From Eutrigla gurnardus (lineage: Eukaryota; Chordata; Actinopteri; Perciformes; Triglidae): 64,000 nucleotides of DNA. Of the stretch, positions 1-13,700 are shown in pieces (the first letter of the stretch is position 1; each line of letters opens with the position of its first letter). The DNA is taken from assembly GCA_963514095.1 (NCBI GenBank), contig OY741276.1:55001-119000 (forward strand), written 5' to 3'. Below the pieces are notes generated by a model. The model worked only from the letters and a program-made list of their open reading frames with translations. It made no database searches and was not told where the DNA came from. The translations under genes and the position numbers were made by a program.

Positions 1-2905
1 TATCTATATAGTTATACCTGTCCACTTCAGTTATCTATATAGTGATACCTGTCCACTGCAGTTATCTATATAGTGACACATGTCCACTGCAGTTACCTAT
101 ATAGTGACACATGTCCACTGCAGTTACCTATATGTCTATATAGTGATACTTGTCCACTGCAGTTATCTATATATCTATATAGTGATACCTGTCCTCTGCA
201 GTTACCTATATAGTGATACATGTCCACTGCAGTTATCTATATATCTATATAGTGATACCTGTCCTCTGCAGTTATCTATATAGTGATACCTGTCCACTGC
301 AGCTATCTATATAGTGATACCTGTCCACTGCAGTTACCTATATAGTGACATATGTCCACTGCAGTTATCTATATATCGATATAGTGATACTTGTCCACTG
401 CAGTTATCTATATAGTGATACCTGTCCACTGCAGTTATCTATATAATGATACCTGTCCACTGCAGTTATCTATATAGTGATACCTGTCCACTGCAGTTAT
501 CTATATAGTGATACCTGTCCACTGCAGTTACCTATATAGTGATACCTGTCCACTGCAGTTATCTATATAGTGATACCTGTCCACTGCAGTTACCTATATA
601 TCTATATAGTGATACATGTCCACTGCAGTTATCTATATATCTATATAGTGATACATGTCCACTGCAGTTATCTATATATCTATATAGTGATACCTGTCCT
701 CTGCAGTTATCTATATAGTGATACCTGTCCACTGCAGTTATCTATATAGTGATACCTGTCCACTGCAGTTATCTATATAGTGATACATGTCCACTGCAGT
801 TACCTATATAGTGATACCTGTCCACTGCAGTTACCTATATAGTGACACATGTCCACTGCAGTTATCTATATAGTGATACCTGTCCACTGCAGTTACCTAT
901 ATAGTGATACCTGTCCACTGCAGTTACCTATATAGTGACACATGTCCACTGCAGTTACCTATATAGTGATACTTGTCCACTGCAGTTATTTATATAGTGA
1001 TACTTGTCCACTGCAGTTATCTACATATCTATATAGTGACACATGTCCACTGCAGTTATCTATATAGTGATACCTGTCCACTGCAGTTACCTATATAGTG
1101 ATACCTGTCCACTGCAGTTATCTATATAGTGATACCTGTCCACTGCAGTTATCTATATAGTGACACATGTCCACTGCAGTTATCTATATAGTGAAACTTG
1201 TCCACTGCAGTGATACTTGTCCACTGCAGTTATCTACATATCTATATAGTGATACCTGTCCACTGCAGTTAACTATATAGTGATACCTGTCCACTGCAGT
1301 TATCTATATATCTATATAGTGATACCTGTCCACTGTAGTTACCTATATAGTGATACCTGTCCACTGCAGTTACCTATATAGTGATACCTGTCCACTGTAG
1401 TTATCTATATAGTGATACCTGTCCACTGCAGTTATCTATATATCTATATAGTGATACCTGTCCACTGCAGTTATCTATATATCTATATAGTGATACCTGT
1501 CCACTGCAGTTATCTATATATCTATATAGTGATACCTGTCCACTGTAGTTACCTATCGTGATACATGTCCTCTGCAGTTATCTTTATAGTGATACCTGTC
1601 CACTGCAGTGATACTTGTCCACTGCAGTTATCTACATATCTATATAGTGATACCTGTCCACTGTAGTTACCTATATAGTGATACCTGTCCACTGCAGTTA
1701 TCTATATATCTATATAGTGATACCTGTCCACTGTAGTTACCTATCGTGATACATGTCCTCTGCAGTTATCTATATAGTGATACCTGTCCACTTTAGTTAC
1801 CTATATAGTGATACCTGTCCACTGTAGTTACCTATCGTGATGCCTGTCCACTGCAGTTATCTATATAGTGATACCTGTCCACTGCAGTTACCTATATAGT
1901 GATACCTGTCCACTGCAGTTACCTATATAGTGATACCTGTCCACTGCAGTTATCTATATAGTGACACATGTCCACTGCAGTTATCTATATAGTGATACTT
2001 GTCCACTGCAGTGATACTTGTCCACTGCAGTTATCTACATATCTATATAGTGATACCTGTCCACTGCAGTTAACTATATAGTGATACCTGTCCACTGCAG
2101 TTATCTATATATCTATATAGTGATACCTGTCCACTGCAGTTATCTATATATCTATATAGTGATACCTGTCCACTGCAGTTACCTATATAGTGATACCTGT
2201 CCACTGCAGTTACCTATATAGTGATACCTGTCCACTGTAGTTACCTATATAGTGATACCTGTCCACTGTAGTTACCTATCGTGATACATGTCCTCTGCAG
2301 TTATCTTTATAGTGATACCTGTCCACTGCAGTTATCTATCTATATAGTGATACCTGTCCACTGCAGTTACCTATATAGTGATACCTGTCCACTGCAGTTA
2401 TCTATATATCTATATAGTGATACCTGTCCACTGCAGTTATCTATATATCTATATAGTGATACCTGTCCACTGCAGTTATCTATATAGTGATACCTGTCCA
2501 CTGCAGTTACCTACATAGTGATACCTGTCCACTGCAGTTATCTATATAGTGATACCTGTGTGATACCTGTCCACTGCAGTTATCTATATAGTGATACCTC
2601 TGTGATACCTGTCCACTGCAGTTACCTATATAGTGATACTTGTCCACTGCAGTTATCTACATATCTATATAGTGACACATGTCCACTGCAGTTATCTATA
2701 TAGTGATACCTGTCCACTGCAGTTATCTATATAGTGATACCTGTCCACTGCAGTTATCTATATATCTATATAGTGATACCTGTCCACTGCAGTTACCTAT
2801 ATAGTGATACCTGTCCACTGCAGTTATTTATATAGTGATACATGTCCACTGCAGTTATCTATATAGTGATATCTGTCCACTGCTGTTACCTATAAACACT
2901 GATAT
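1..2905. repeat. 31-bp minisatellite/satellite array
   Basis: About 2.9 kb of head-to-tail copies of a roughly 31-bp unit built around ATAGTGATACCTGTCCACTG followed by CAGTTATCTAT. Longer units carry an extra ATATCTAT block of about 8 bp. Single-base variants (CACATG/TACCTG, CTGTAG/CTGCAG) recur in blocks, so higher-order units probably exist. The array runs off the left edge of the window and decays at 2880-2930. Open frames inside it are repeat artefacts. Confidence 0.97.
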
Positions 2906-2929
2906 CTGTCCAGTCACGCTACACTACTA

Positions 2930-3289
2930 TAGGCCTACATATATATTTTATATTATTTACTGTTTTGGGCACATACAGGTTCACATGCAGCTTATTAAAC
3001 AGCAGCTACAGTTGTATTTTTTATATGAACAAAACATCTTACATTAAATATTACAAAGACCGTTGTCTCTGAAATTGTAAAAACTAAATCATAAGTCGAT
3101 TAATTGATCAACAAAAAAATATCTGGTAACACCACGTGTCAATACTTTGTCCTTCGTTCTTAATTAAATTATAAATGAAATCGCTTTGATTTGTAATTGT
3201 AACAACATAATATGACTTTGATTGAATCATTGTCTCGCTGATAAGTTCACTATCATAAATAATACGTTTGGGACTAGGGGTTGTCTGTT

Positions 3290-3290
<1 letters not shown>
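2930..3290. other. AT-rich unique sequence, no gene seen
   Basis: AT-rich sequence between the satellite and a CpG-rich patch. I see no splice-compatible coding frame, RNA gene or recognisable repeat. Confidence 0.5.
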
Positions 3291-3910
<620 letters not shown>

Positions 3911-4244
3911 GTTGCAGCCCCGCCCTGCTGTCTCTTTCTCTTTCACACACACACACACACACACCTTGCGAAACAATAACTATACAGTAAATGATCACAT
4001 TGTACGTCTCATAATATGAATACCGGGTATCAATATTTATATTAACAATAAAAATTCAGAGCTGACAGACCGCTGATGGTCTCCAGCAGGCGGCACTGTT
4101 CCCCCATAGCTGACGTCAGTCACATCGTTTTTACGTACGTTTGTTCATATTTGATAAAGGAGAATATGACTACTGTGGGGACCTTCGAATTATTTATAAA
4201 AAACTAAATGAAAGATGGTCATGCTACTGTTCATACGGTATATA

Positions 4245-5704
4245 CACTACTCACAAAAAAATAGAGATAAGAGTTCACGCTACAGTGATATTAGATCATG
4301 AAAGTAGGAGATTTAAGTAGAAGCATCTAATGGTGAGTTCCTCATCTCAAACAACTTATTGAAACAAAAGCCATCAGCAGTGGTGGATATACCCCAACTA
4401 AACATGTCAATGTCTCTATAACTGGTCATGTGACCAAAGGACGTCCATGTCTGCTTTCTGGGACTCTTCCAGTCTCTCTGGGTGCAGTCGAATAGTCAAA
4501 AAATAAGGTCCTAACTCCTATTCCTAACTCCTATTCCTTGACCTCTGGGGAAAACGTCACAGGTTAAGGAAAGGCGATAGGAGAACTCAAAAGGATTTAG
4601 GAATAGTCGACCGCGGTGCTCAGAGAATCCGACCGTACTTTCACTAAGCTACGTCATTATAACGCGGCCGCTGATGATTGACAGCTGATGATCGGCACCG
4701 GCGATTGACGTGCGTCTGCGCTGGAGAAACTACAATAATGGACTACAAAAAGCGCATCGTCCACTTCTCCACATGTTGGTTTTATAAACAGCTGGTTCAC
4801 TGACCGGCTTCAGTTCCAGCAGCTCCTGTTTGACTGGTTGCTTTATTTACGTTTCATTTGTGGTTTTAGTTTCGTTTTTGTCAAACATTTGTAACATGAT
4901 TGAAATAAAAAAAAAACAAAAAAAACATTCGATTATTATCACTGTCCACACATTTATCAACACTATTCCAATTACTATATGTCTGCATGAAAGTCATTGT
5001 TAAATATGTAAATGCACATATCGTTTGTTTTCATTAACGGCCGAGGTGTGCGGCACTTTAAATGTTGCTCTCGCAAAGAATTGTGGGCGGTGTAATCTCC
5101 TTTCCTATCGCATAGGAAGGTCCGTTGCATCCTATGCTAAAGGAGCTCTGAAAGGAAGCATTGGAGCTCCTTTCCTTTGCATTTAGAGAATCCGAACAGC
5201 TCTTATCATGGCGGCCACTTGTTTACTTCCGGGTCACTTCTTCAGTTAGGAACCTTCCTAAGCAAAAAAGACTATTCGACTGCACCCTCTGTGTCTCTGC
5301 TGCAACCTGCTGATGACACTGTGACGCTCTAAGCTCATTGGCCACTTCCCTCTGACAACATCCTGTTTGAAGCCTGGCATGGCCATGTTGATCACTTGTT
5401 AGTTGTCGTCTTGGTCTCATGATGTCATCATGTGAACGGTGTGAACAGCATGATGAAGACGACTGTTTAAATACAGATTCTAATTGAACCAGGACATTGA
5501 TTGGTCGATTCAAGGATCAAACAGCTGTTGTGAATGTTGCCGTTCAGCTCTGTGTTAGAGAACAGCAAGTTGTGCAAAAAGTACTGAAACATTGAACAGT
5601 TGGACATGTGCATTCAGAAGGTCAAATTAAGGTCACCCGTAAAGGTTATAGTGCATTTTAGGTCCATCCTGAAATTTCACCTGAAAGCCTTTTTGTGAGT
5701 AGTG
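4245..5704. mobile_element. Degenerate Tc1/mariner-like element, interrupted
   Basis: The ends are inverted copies of CACTACTCACAAAAA (starting at 4245; complement ending at 5704), in a TA-rich context. The subterminal sequence of the right end (reverse strand: TTTCAGGTGAAATTTCAGG) resembles fish Tc1/mariner-type repeats as I remember them. No transposase frame survives. The element is split by a second element at 4480-5287, leaving about 235 bp on the left and 417 bp on the right. Confidence 0.6.
4480..5287. mobile_element. Non-autonomous DNA transposon, 808 bp, GGGTGCAGTCG ends
   Basis: Near-perfect terminal inverted repeats begin GGGTGCAGTCGAATAGTC and end GACTATTCGACTGCACCC. They are flanked by TCT on both sides (4477-4479 and 5288-5290), a possible 3-bp target duplication. 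There is no transposase frame. It lies nested in the Tc1/mariner-like element, and a truncated second copy lies at 31589-31999. A 3-bp duplication would suit a PIF/Harbinger-like element, but the superfamily is uncertain. Confidence 0.75.
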
Positions 5705-6130
5705 AATATATATATTGATGTTTTGCTTCTCTTCTTTCATAATAACAATAATAAATATAATATAATACATTTATATTATGAATAATATAAAAACTATTCA
5801 AACAAACACTAAAGTGTAAAGCGGAGCAGACTGAAGCTCCAATTTAGTGTCACATGACATGAAGAAGTGTTGAACCGGAATTTGGAATCATCATTACTGA
5901 ACATCAACCTTTGTAAATTTTTGTTTTTAAAAGCTATACAAATAAAGCTTATTAACCTCTTTATATTTATATTGGTATTATTGTCATTGTATTATGTCAT
6001 TGCTCTGAAGACATTTAAACTGTGATAGTTAGGGTTAGATCATATTAACAATAACCTTCTGTTTCTAATGCGGAATGTTTCTACTAACAGAATAATGAAG
6101 TCTGATATTGCTTATTAATAATAATTATAT
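5705..6130. other. AT-rich intergenic, nothing recognised
   Basis: AT-rich sequence with AATAAT/TATAAT runs. No coding signature or clear repeat boundary is visible. Confidence 0.5.
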
Positions 6131-6900
6131 ACATGTTATTTCATGCCACCTTTCAGGACACTAAAGGTCCCCTTACGGTCTACTGGAGATCAGAGAGGTA
6201 AGGGGGCTAGGTTGTGGAGGGCTTTGAATGTGAGCAGACGGTTTTTATTGTCATTTCTGTATTGAACAGGGATCCAGTGTGGGCAGCTAAGTTCTCAACT
6301 ATTTGAACCCTTTGAGCAGTTTAGTGGGAAGGCCAGACAGAACAGCATTACACTGGTCCAGACAGGATGAGTCGACCAGGATCTCAGTGCTGAATTGAGA
6401 CAGGGATGGGCGGAGTCTGGAAATGTTGCAGAGGTGGAAGAACGTAGTCCAGGTGGCGTTTTTTATGTGATGTGTGAAGGAGAGGGTGCTGTCAAGAGTG
6501 AAACTGAGGCTTTTCACTTGGCTGTAGAGGGGCTCAGGGAAACCGTCGATGATGACGTTTGGAGCAGTGATGTTATGGGATTTGGAGAGCTTGGTTTAGG
6601 AGCCAACGAGCAGGGCCTCCGTTTTACTGCCATTGAGCTTTAGGAAGCTTCTGTTCATCCAGTTCCTGATTTCCTCAAGGGAGATGGGAGGAAGGGGAGT
6701 GGTGGGTTTGGAAGAGATGTAGACTTGTGTGTCATCAGCATAACAGTGAAAGTGAACAATGTGGTGACCGAGGATTGCGCCCATTGAAAGGAGGTGGATT
6801 ATAAATAGAAGCGGACCCACTGCAGACCCCTGAGGGACACCCAGTGAAACAGCAGAACGTGTTGACCGGTGGTTCATGAGTTGAACATACTGTTCTTCTC
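6130..6900 (-). mobile_element. LINE (L2/CR1-type) reverse transcriptase fragment
   Basis: Minus-strand frames carry the RT signatures GVPQGSAVGPLLF and CYADDTQVYIS (the catalytic YADD box). Downstream is the C-terminal RT region (LDSTLSFTHHIKN, ISRLRPSLSQ, DQCNAVLSGLP). Stops and frame changes separate the pieces, so this is a dead 5'-truncated copy. Motif order fits L2/CR1/Rex-type non-LTR elements of fish. Confidence 0.8.
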
Positions 6901-6989
6901 TTCATAGAGCTCCATTAAAACAGATGCATCACCATCAACCCAAACTCTAGTTTCCTTCAAACTCAGTCTCACTAACAAATACTCACTAG

Positions 6990-7770
6990 AGCACCAAATA
7001 TGTATTATAGTTTGCTGTTTGACAATTTGTGTTTTCAAAGATCACATCTTGAGCAGGAACCAATGGGCCAAAGTGACAAGTTAGACCAGATTGAGAGATG
7101 GATCAACATCTTCAATACTTTTGAGGAGGAACAACAGACCCACCAGTCCCCCTCCTCCTTCCTTCCTTCTACCAAGCCACTTTCTCAACTACTTCATAAA
7201 ATAGGTAATGACTTATGCTCTTCATTCTCCAACTCACCTTCGGATCTTACCTTTCCACCAACCACATCCTCCTTCTCTACCCTATCCTCTTTCACCTCCC
7301 TATCTCCGGATCAATTTCTTACCCTAATAACCTCAGCCCGCTCCTACTCTTCCATTGCTCCTGACCTCCTTCCTTTTCTCATCCATCTCGTTAACACGCC
7401 TTTATCAACTGGCTGCTTCCCTAACTCTCTGGAAGAGGCAAGAGTGAACCTCTCCTTCTCAAAAAAACCCGTCGTCGACCCTTTTGAAGTCTATATATTA
7501 TATAGACCTGTCTCTCTTCCTCCATTTCTCTCCAAAACACTGGAGGATGCCGTCTTTAACTGACTCTTTTTATCTTCACATGAACAACCTTCTTGATCCT
7601 CACCAGTCTGGTTTCAAGGCCGGCCACTCAACCCAAACTGTCTTTCTGGGTGACACTATTGGTGAGTATTGTGATCGGGCTCCTTACGGCTCAACTCAAA
7701 TATTTTGATATCTTTTCATTGAGAGTGCAGAATACAGTAATGTTAAATAAAATAGAATCAATCAATCAAC
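6990..7770 (+). mobile_element. LINE RT fragment (palm N-terminal part)
   Basis: The plus-strand frame at 7000-7563 and the shifted frame at 7590-7708 carry YRPVSLPPFLSKTLEDAVFN and then LLDPHQSGFKAGHSTQT, the RT region upstream of the catalytic YADD box in L2/CR1-type LINEs. At least one frameshift near 7560 separates the two halves. It is a fragment from a different copy than the minus-strand piece at 6130-6900. Confidence 0.75.
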
Positions 7771-7932
7771 TGTGATTCAGCTACTTCACTTAAACATCGG
7801 TGTAATATTAATGTATAAATGATCAATGTGAGTCAATAATAGAAATAATATAATAATAATAGCATGCAGGTGTATCAGATGAAACTCTGGATTAACGATT
7901 CATCATTTATAGAAAAAACAAAAAAAAACATC

Positions 7933-7938
7933 TTTATT
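7933..7938 (-). terminator. med27 polyadenylation signal
   Basis: TTTATT on the plus strand gives AATAAA on the minus strand, about 50 nt downstream of the med27 stop codon. Position and orientation fit the gene's 3' end. Confidence 0.6.
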
Positions 7939-7986
7939 CAAATTTGTTGAAACAGAAAAACTAAAATCAACAAACCCATTAAGTGT

Positions 7987-8221
7987 TTACATGCGACAGG
8001 TGTCATGAAAAGCCTCCAGGGTCCTAAAGTCCCTCCACGTTGGAGGAAGTCCATCCTGCAGGAAACGACCACAGCGTTGACACGAAGACTGGAAAAGTTT
8101 AATGTAGCTCCGCAACCAGGTCTAAAGAAAGACAGACAGGTAGGGACACAGACAGGTATAGTTTAATGTAGCTCTCCCACCAGGTCTACAGAGAGACAGA
8201 CAGACAGGCAGACAGACAGGC

Positions 8222-8271
<50 letters not shown>

Positions 8272-10757
8272 ATAGGCAGGGAGACAGACAGGAAGAGTTG
8301 AATCTACCTGTAGACAGGTAGTAATCAGTGTCTCACCATAAAGGATCGTACCACGACGTCAGGCATTTGCGGCAGCTGGTAGTGCAGGAGGGCAGTGGTG
8401 GCGTGGTCCGTTACCTAGCAACAACACAACCAGTCAGAGCGCTGCACACTCAGTTCATGAGTGCAGGACGTGACAGGAGGACAGGTTGAGTCTTACCTTC
8501 TGGAACACCTGGTACTGAGACTTGGTCCAGATGTCCAGCTGAGGAAGACAGACAGATAGGTTACCATGGAGACAGACAGGTATCATGGGGTACCCGTCAG
8601 ATGAGTCTGACCTCCCACCTTTCCGTCCTCATTGTAAACATTCTCGTTGAATCCTCGAACAACAGTTCTGTCGATGAACAGCGAACGCATCACCACAATC
8701 GCCTTCAACACCTTCCCAAGCGTCACCTTGAGAGGGAGACAGGTGAAAGAGACACACACTGGTCAGCTGGTCTGAACACGGCCATCAGCTGGTCTGAACA
8801 TCGCAATTAACTGCAAGTGTTACATTACCAGCAGTACTGCAGATGTCCCATTGGGTCTGAACAGCTCGATGGTCATATCAGGAAACATCCTGCCGATCCG
8901 AGAGATGACATCATCCACATACCTGTACACAGAGGTACGGAGCATTACAGTACTATCACAGGAGGTATTGCAGTATGTAAAACTTTACAGAAACACCTCC
9001 TAGGGAGGCTGAGTAGTGCTGTACTACAATTTAAAAATATGAGCCATCACAATTGTCTGCCAGTCTCTAATTAGACCACAGGTACTGGTAAATGGACCTG
9101 CATTTATATAGCGCCTTTCTAGCTTACTAGCGTCTCAAGGTGCTTTCCACTACATTCAGTCACTTTTACTCGTTCAGACAGAGGAGCCGCCTGCACATCA
9201 GGATCTAATATTATCTAACTCATTCATACACATTCACACACAGATGGCAAGGGTATTTGAGGGTTCAGTATCTTGCCCAAGGATACTTTGGCATGTAGAC
9301 TGGAGGAGCCGGATTCCGAGCCGCCGATCTTCTGATTGGAGGACGACTCGCTCTACCTCTGAGCCACAGCCGCCCCAGGTACTGGGGTACAGGTACTGCC
9401 AGTCCTCAGATTTTTTAGTTTGTTTAGTTTGGAGTATGAGTACACGAGTACAGTATGGCATCTGGTATCGGTGTATCCCTAATATCCTCCTCTCCACCCT
9501 GGCTGAACTTGGCATCACTGACTGCTCGAACCTGGTTCACATCATACCTGACAAATCGCACCTTTCAGGTCACATGGAATGGCTCTATGTCCAAACCCTG
9601 CTCTCTGGACACGGGTGTCCCTCAAGGCTCAGTATTAGGACCGCTTCTGTTCTCGCTATACACCAGATCACTAGGTTCTGTTATCACATCGCATGGATTC
9701 TCCTACCATTGCTACGCAGATGACACCCAGCTGTTCCTCTCTTTTCCCCCGTCCTCTGACACTCACATTGCAACTCGCATCTCGGACTGTCTGGCTGACA
9801 TCTCTGTCTGGACAACTGCACATCACCTCAAGCTTAACCTGAATAAAACCGAACTCCTCTTCATCCCAGGGAAAGACTGCCCTCGCATGGACCTGTCGGT
9901 CACTGTCGAGGGCATCACAGTATTGCCGTCGTCAACTGCGAGGAACCTGGGTGTAATCCTCGATGACCAACTATCCTGCACCCCCAACATCACTGCTGTG
10001 GCCCGATCCTGCAGATTTGCCCTCTACAACATTCGCAGGATTCGGACTTTCCTCACAAAGGATTAGTGTTGTCACGATACCAACATTTTGGTACCGGTAC
10101 CAACATGTATTTCGGTACTTTTCTATACTTTTTCAAATAAAAAGAGAATGCAAATAATGTCATTACTGACTTTAATTTAATAGAAAATCTTCGAAAAATA
10201 ACATATTTATCAGTAAAAAAAATAAAATACCACAAAGACAAGCTTTTCTAATGCACACAATTTTAAAATAATGCATGTATGCATTTTACAGCTCTGGAAA
10301 AAAAAAATGAAGGGACCACTTCAGATTTATTGTAAATCAGCATGGCTACATGTATGGCAAACAGTTTAAAAATCACTGTGAAAATATCAATACAATAACA
10401 TAATATCAAATATAATAATATAAATAAAACAGCTCTATTTTTTTCTTCCAGAGCTACTTTTGTTAAGAGTGAAGGGCGGTGGCGCTTGCTTTTAGCACTG
10501 AATGTGGCTTTTCTTCCTGAGTAAATGACCTGTCGTTCCCTGAGCTCAGTGTGCAGGTCTGGGTGCTTGTCCTTTAAGTCGGAGGTGTTTCCGCCGTTAG
10601 CTAGCATGTTTTTAAACACCGTTTACACAGTGGTGCATCGGCGTTGACTGTTCGCCTTGCGCATTTGTTTTAAGCTAAAGTACGGCTATATCGCACTTCG
10701 CGGCGCTGGTTTGTCCACAATTTGCGGCGTGGTGACGGGTGCAGCAGCCATTCTCCT

Positions 10758-10793
<36 letters not shown>

Positions 10794-13700
10794 CCCCCGC
10801 TCTCTCCTCTCCCCGCTCTCTCTCCCCCAGCTCTCTCTCCCCCAGCTCTCTCCAAGCTTTCCTCCTGCTCCGTTTGTTGCTCCAGTCTACGCTGCTCGCT
10901 CACTTGCTAGCTGTTCCTCCGGCTTGCTTGCTTTTTCTTTTTATCTCCCAAAGCTCCGGCTCGCTCCTCGTCCTCTCAGCTGTAGTTACAACGCGGTGAC
11001 GTCATGCGGCGAGTTCGCCACGCTGTTGCGGGCGCTGCAAGTACCGGTCCCGTCCAAATGCAATATAGTACCGCTTTAAATGCCTCAGTACCCCGGTACC
11101 AAATTAGTACCGGTATACCGTGCAACCCTTCAAAGGATGCAACGCAACTCTTGGTCCAAGCACTGGTCATCTCCCGCCTTGACTACTGCAACTCTCTCCT
11201 GGCCGGACTCCCGGCCTCTGCGATTAAACCATTGCAGCGTATCCAGAACGCTGCAGCACGCCTTATCTTCAATCTACCCAAATTCTCCCATGTGACCCCC
11301 CTCCTCCGTGACCTCCACTGGCTCCCTGTTGCAGCACTCATCCAATTCAAGACGATGACACTGGCCTTCAGGGCCATCAATGGAACGGCACCCATCTACC
11401 TTCAAACACTGGTCAAACCTCATGCCCCGAAGCGAGCACTTCGCTCCTCTACTTCAGCTGGCCGGCTGGTACCACCATCGCTGAAATCAAACAAATGTCG
11501 CTCAGCAAAGTCCAGACTCTTCTCTGTTCTGGTCCTCAGTGGTGGAACGAACTCCCGACTAATGTCAGGACAGCAGAGTCACTGCCATCTTCAGAAAAAG
11601 ACTCAAGACTCACCTGTTCAGACTTCACCTCGACTCTGCATAGCATGACCCACTAACAGCCCCCCCCCCCCCCCTTACCTATAGCACTCTGATCATAGCA
11701 CTGTTGTTCTTAAGGTATGTTTTGCTGAACAGCTACTACATTACTCAGACGAGGATCTAACGCTTGTTCTATTTTTAGCTCTTACTTTATCGGCAATGAT
11801 ACGTTGTGGTTTCTTTGTTTCTCTCTTTTTCAAAGGGGGGTTTAGGTCAGGAGGTACAGCAGGTTGGCTGGCAACCGCAAGATTGCCGGTTTGATCCCCG
11901 TCTCCTCCTAGCTGAGTGCCTGGTGTCCCTAAGCAAGACACCTCACCCTTATTGCTCCTGACGAGCTGGCTGTCGCCCTGCGTGGTTGACTCCACCGTCG
12001 GTGTGTGAATGTGTGAATGAATGGGTGAGTGTCAGTCATTCCTGTAAAGTGCCATAGATAAAAGCGCTTTGAGGACCATTTACCATTTACTTATTGTAAG
12101 TCGCTTTGGACAAAAGCGTCTGCTAAATGACCTAAATGTAAATGTAAATGACATGAAGAAGAACTGAAAGCAGAAACTTCTGCAAAGCAAGTCCAGTCGC
12201 CTACAATCAAGTTTATTACACTGTTTAAAACATGTATTTCTGCAAGTATTACTACAGTACTCACTGCGGAGGTAGGACCAGAGTACTGGGTTGGACTTTG
12301 GGTCGTCTCTTGGCTGAGGCTCCCATCTGATTGGCCGATCGTTTGAGTGACTGTTGATTCAACAAACTGGAGGCCAAACCAGCGTGGTACTGCAACTACC
12401 AACACACACACACACCAACACCCACACACACAGACATACCAACACACCAACACAGTATTAGAATATAAATACACAACCATCAGTACCACTGTGTGTGTGG
12501 GGCTGAACGATGAGGACCGTGTATTAATATGACGATGGACATAAATCAATGTTTGTCTGATATTAAATAATTGACTTTACAACACTGATAACAGATTCAA
12601 GATATTAATAACATAACTACACACATGATGTAGATTAGAATATTGGAAAAATAATCATTTTAAGTTATGTTTGCTCAATTATTTGGATTATTGATTAATA
12701 TCAAGTAAATCTGATCAATCAGACACAATCACTGCATGAAGTGATGCCAACAAATTAGTATGTTTACCTTGTTGGACCACTTGTAGGCCTGAAGCAGCTG
12801 AGAATATAACGGGGTTTTGTCCTGGACTGGATCCAGACTGAGGAGACCGCTGTTATGTAGAGGGTGAGACTCTGAGGGACGACCCACCAGACCACTGAGA
12901 CGCTCCAGCTCACTGAGAGACAGACAGGAGGGGACAGGGGACAGGCATCAACATGATGAAGACGACCCACCAGACCACTGAGAGACAGACAGGAGGGGAC
13001 AGAGGACAGGCATCAACATGATGAAGACGACCCACCAGACCACTGAGAGACAGACAGGAGGGGACAGAGGACAGGCATCAACATGATGAAGACGACCCAC
13101 CAGCTCACTGAGAGACAGACAGGAGGGGACAGAGGACAGGCATCAATATGATGAAGACGACCCACCAGAGCAGTGAGACTCACTGAGAGACAGACAGGAG
13201 GGGACAGAGGACAGGCATCAACATGATGAAGACGACCCACCAGCTCACTGAGAGACAGACAGGAGGGGACAGAGGACAGGCATCAATATGATGAAGACGA
13301 CCCACCAGAGCAGTGAGACTCACTGAGAGACAGACAAGAGGGGACAGAGGATCGAGATCTATCCATCCATCCATCCATCCATCCATTGTCTACCGCTTAT
13401 CCTGTATTCAGGGTCGCGGGGGGGCTGGAGCCGATCCCAGCTGTCATTGGGTGAAGGCAGGGTTCACCTGGACAGGACGCCAGTCCATCGCAGGGAGACA
13501 TGTAGAGATAAACAACCATTCACACTCACATTCACACCTACGGGACATTTAGAGTCACCAATGAACCTATCCCCATCATGCATGTCTTTGGACTGTGGGA
13601 GGAAGCCGGAGAACCCGGAGAGAACCCACGCTCACACGGGGAGAACATGCAAACTCCACACAGAAGGAACCCGGGCCGACCCGGGAATCGAACCTGCGAC

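Larger units (their letters stand above)
9480..12147 (+). mobile_element. L2/CR1-type LINE, 3' half, split by two insertions
   Basis: The plus-strand RT frame at 9455-10063 carries TGVPQGSVLGPLLFSLYT and HCYADDTQLFLSF, then KLNLNKTELLFI and ARNLGVILDDQL. The frame resumes at 11139 with VISRLDYCNSLLAGLP and IQNAAARLIFNLPK. The 3' end near 12091-12147 has GTCGCTTTGGACAAAAGCGT and short AAATGT tail repeats. A hAT-like element (10064-11130) sits inside the RT frame and a SINE (11826-12090) in the 3' UTR. The 5' part is missing. It occupies med27 intron 3. Confidence 0.85.

Noticed and set aside
1..2905. Possible CRISPR-like array
   Set aside because: Units are directly abutting with no unique spacers; the genome is eukaryotic.
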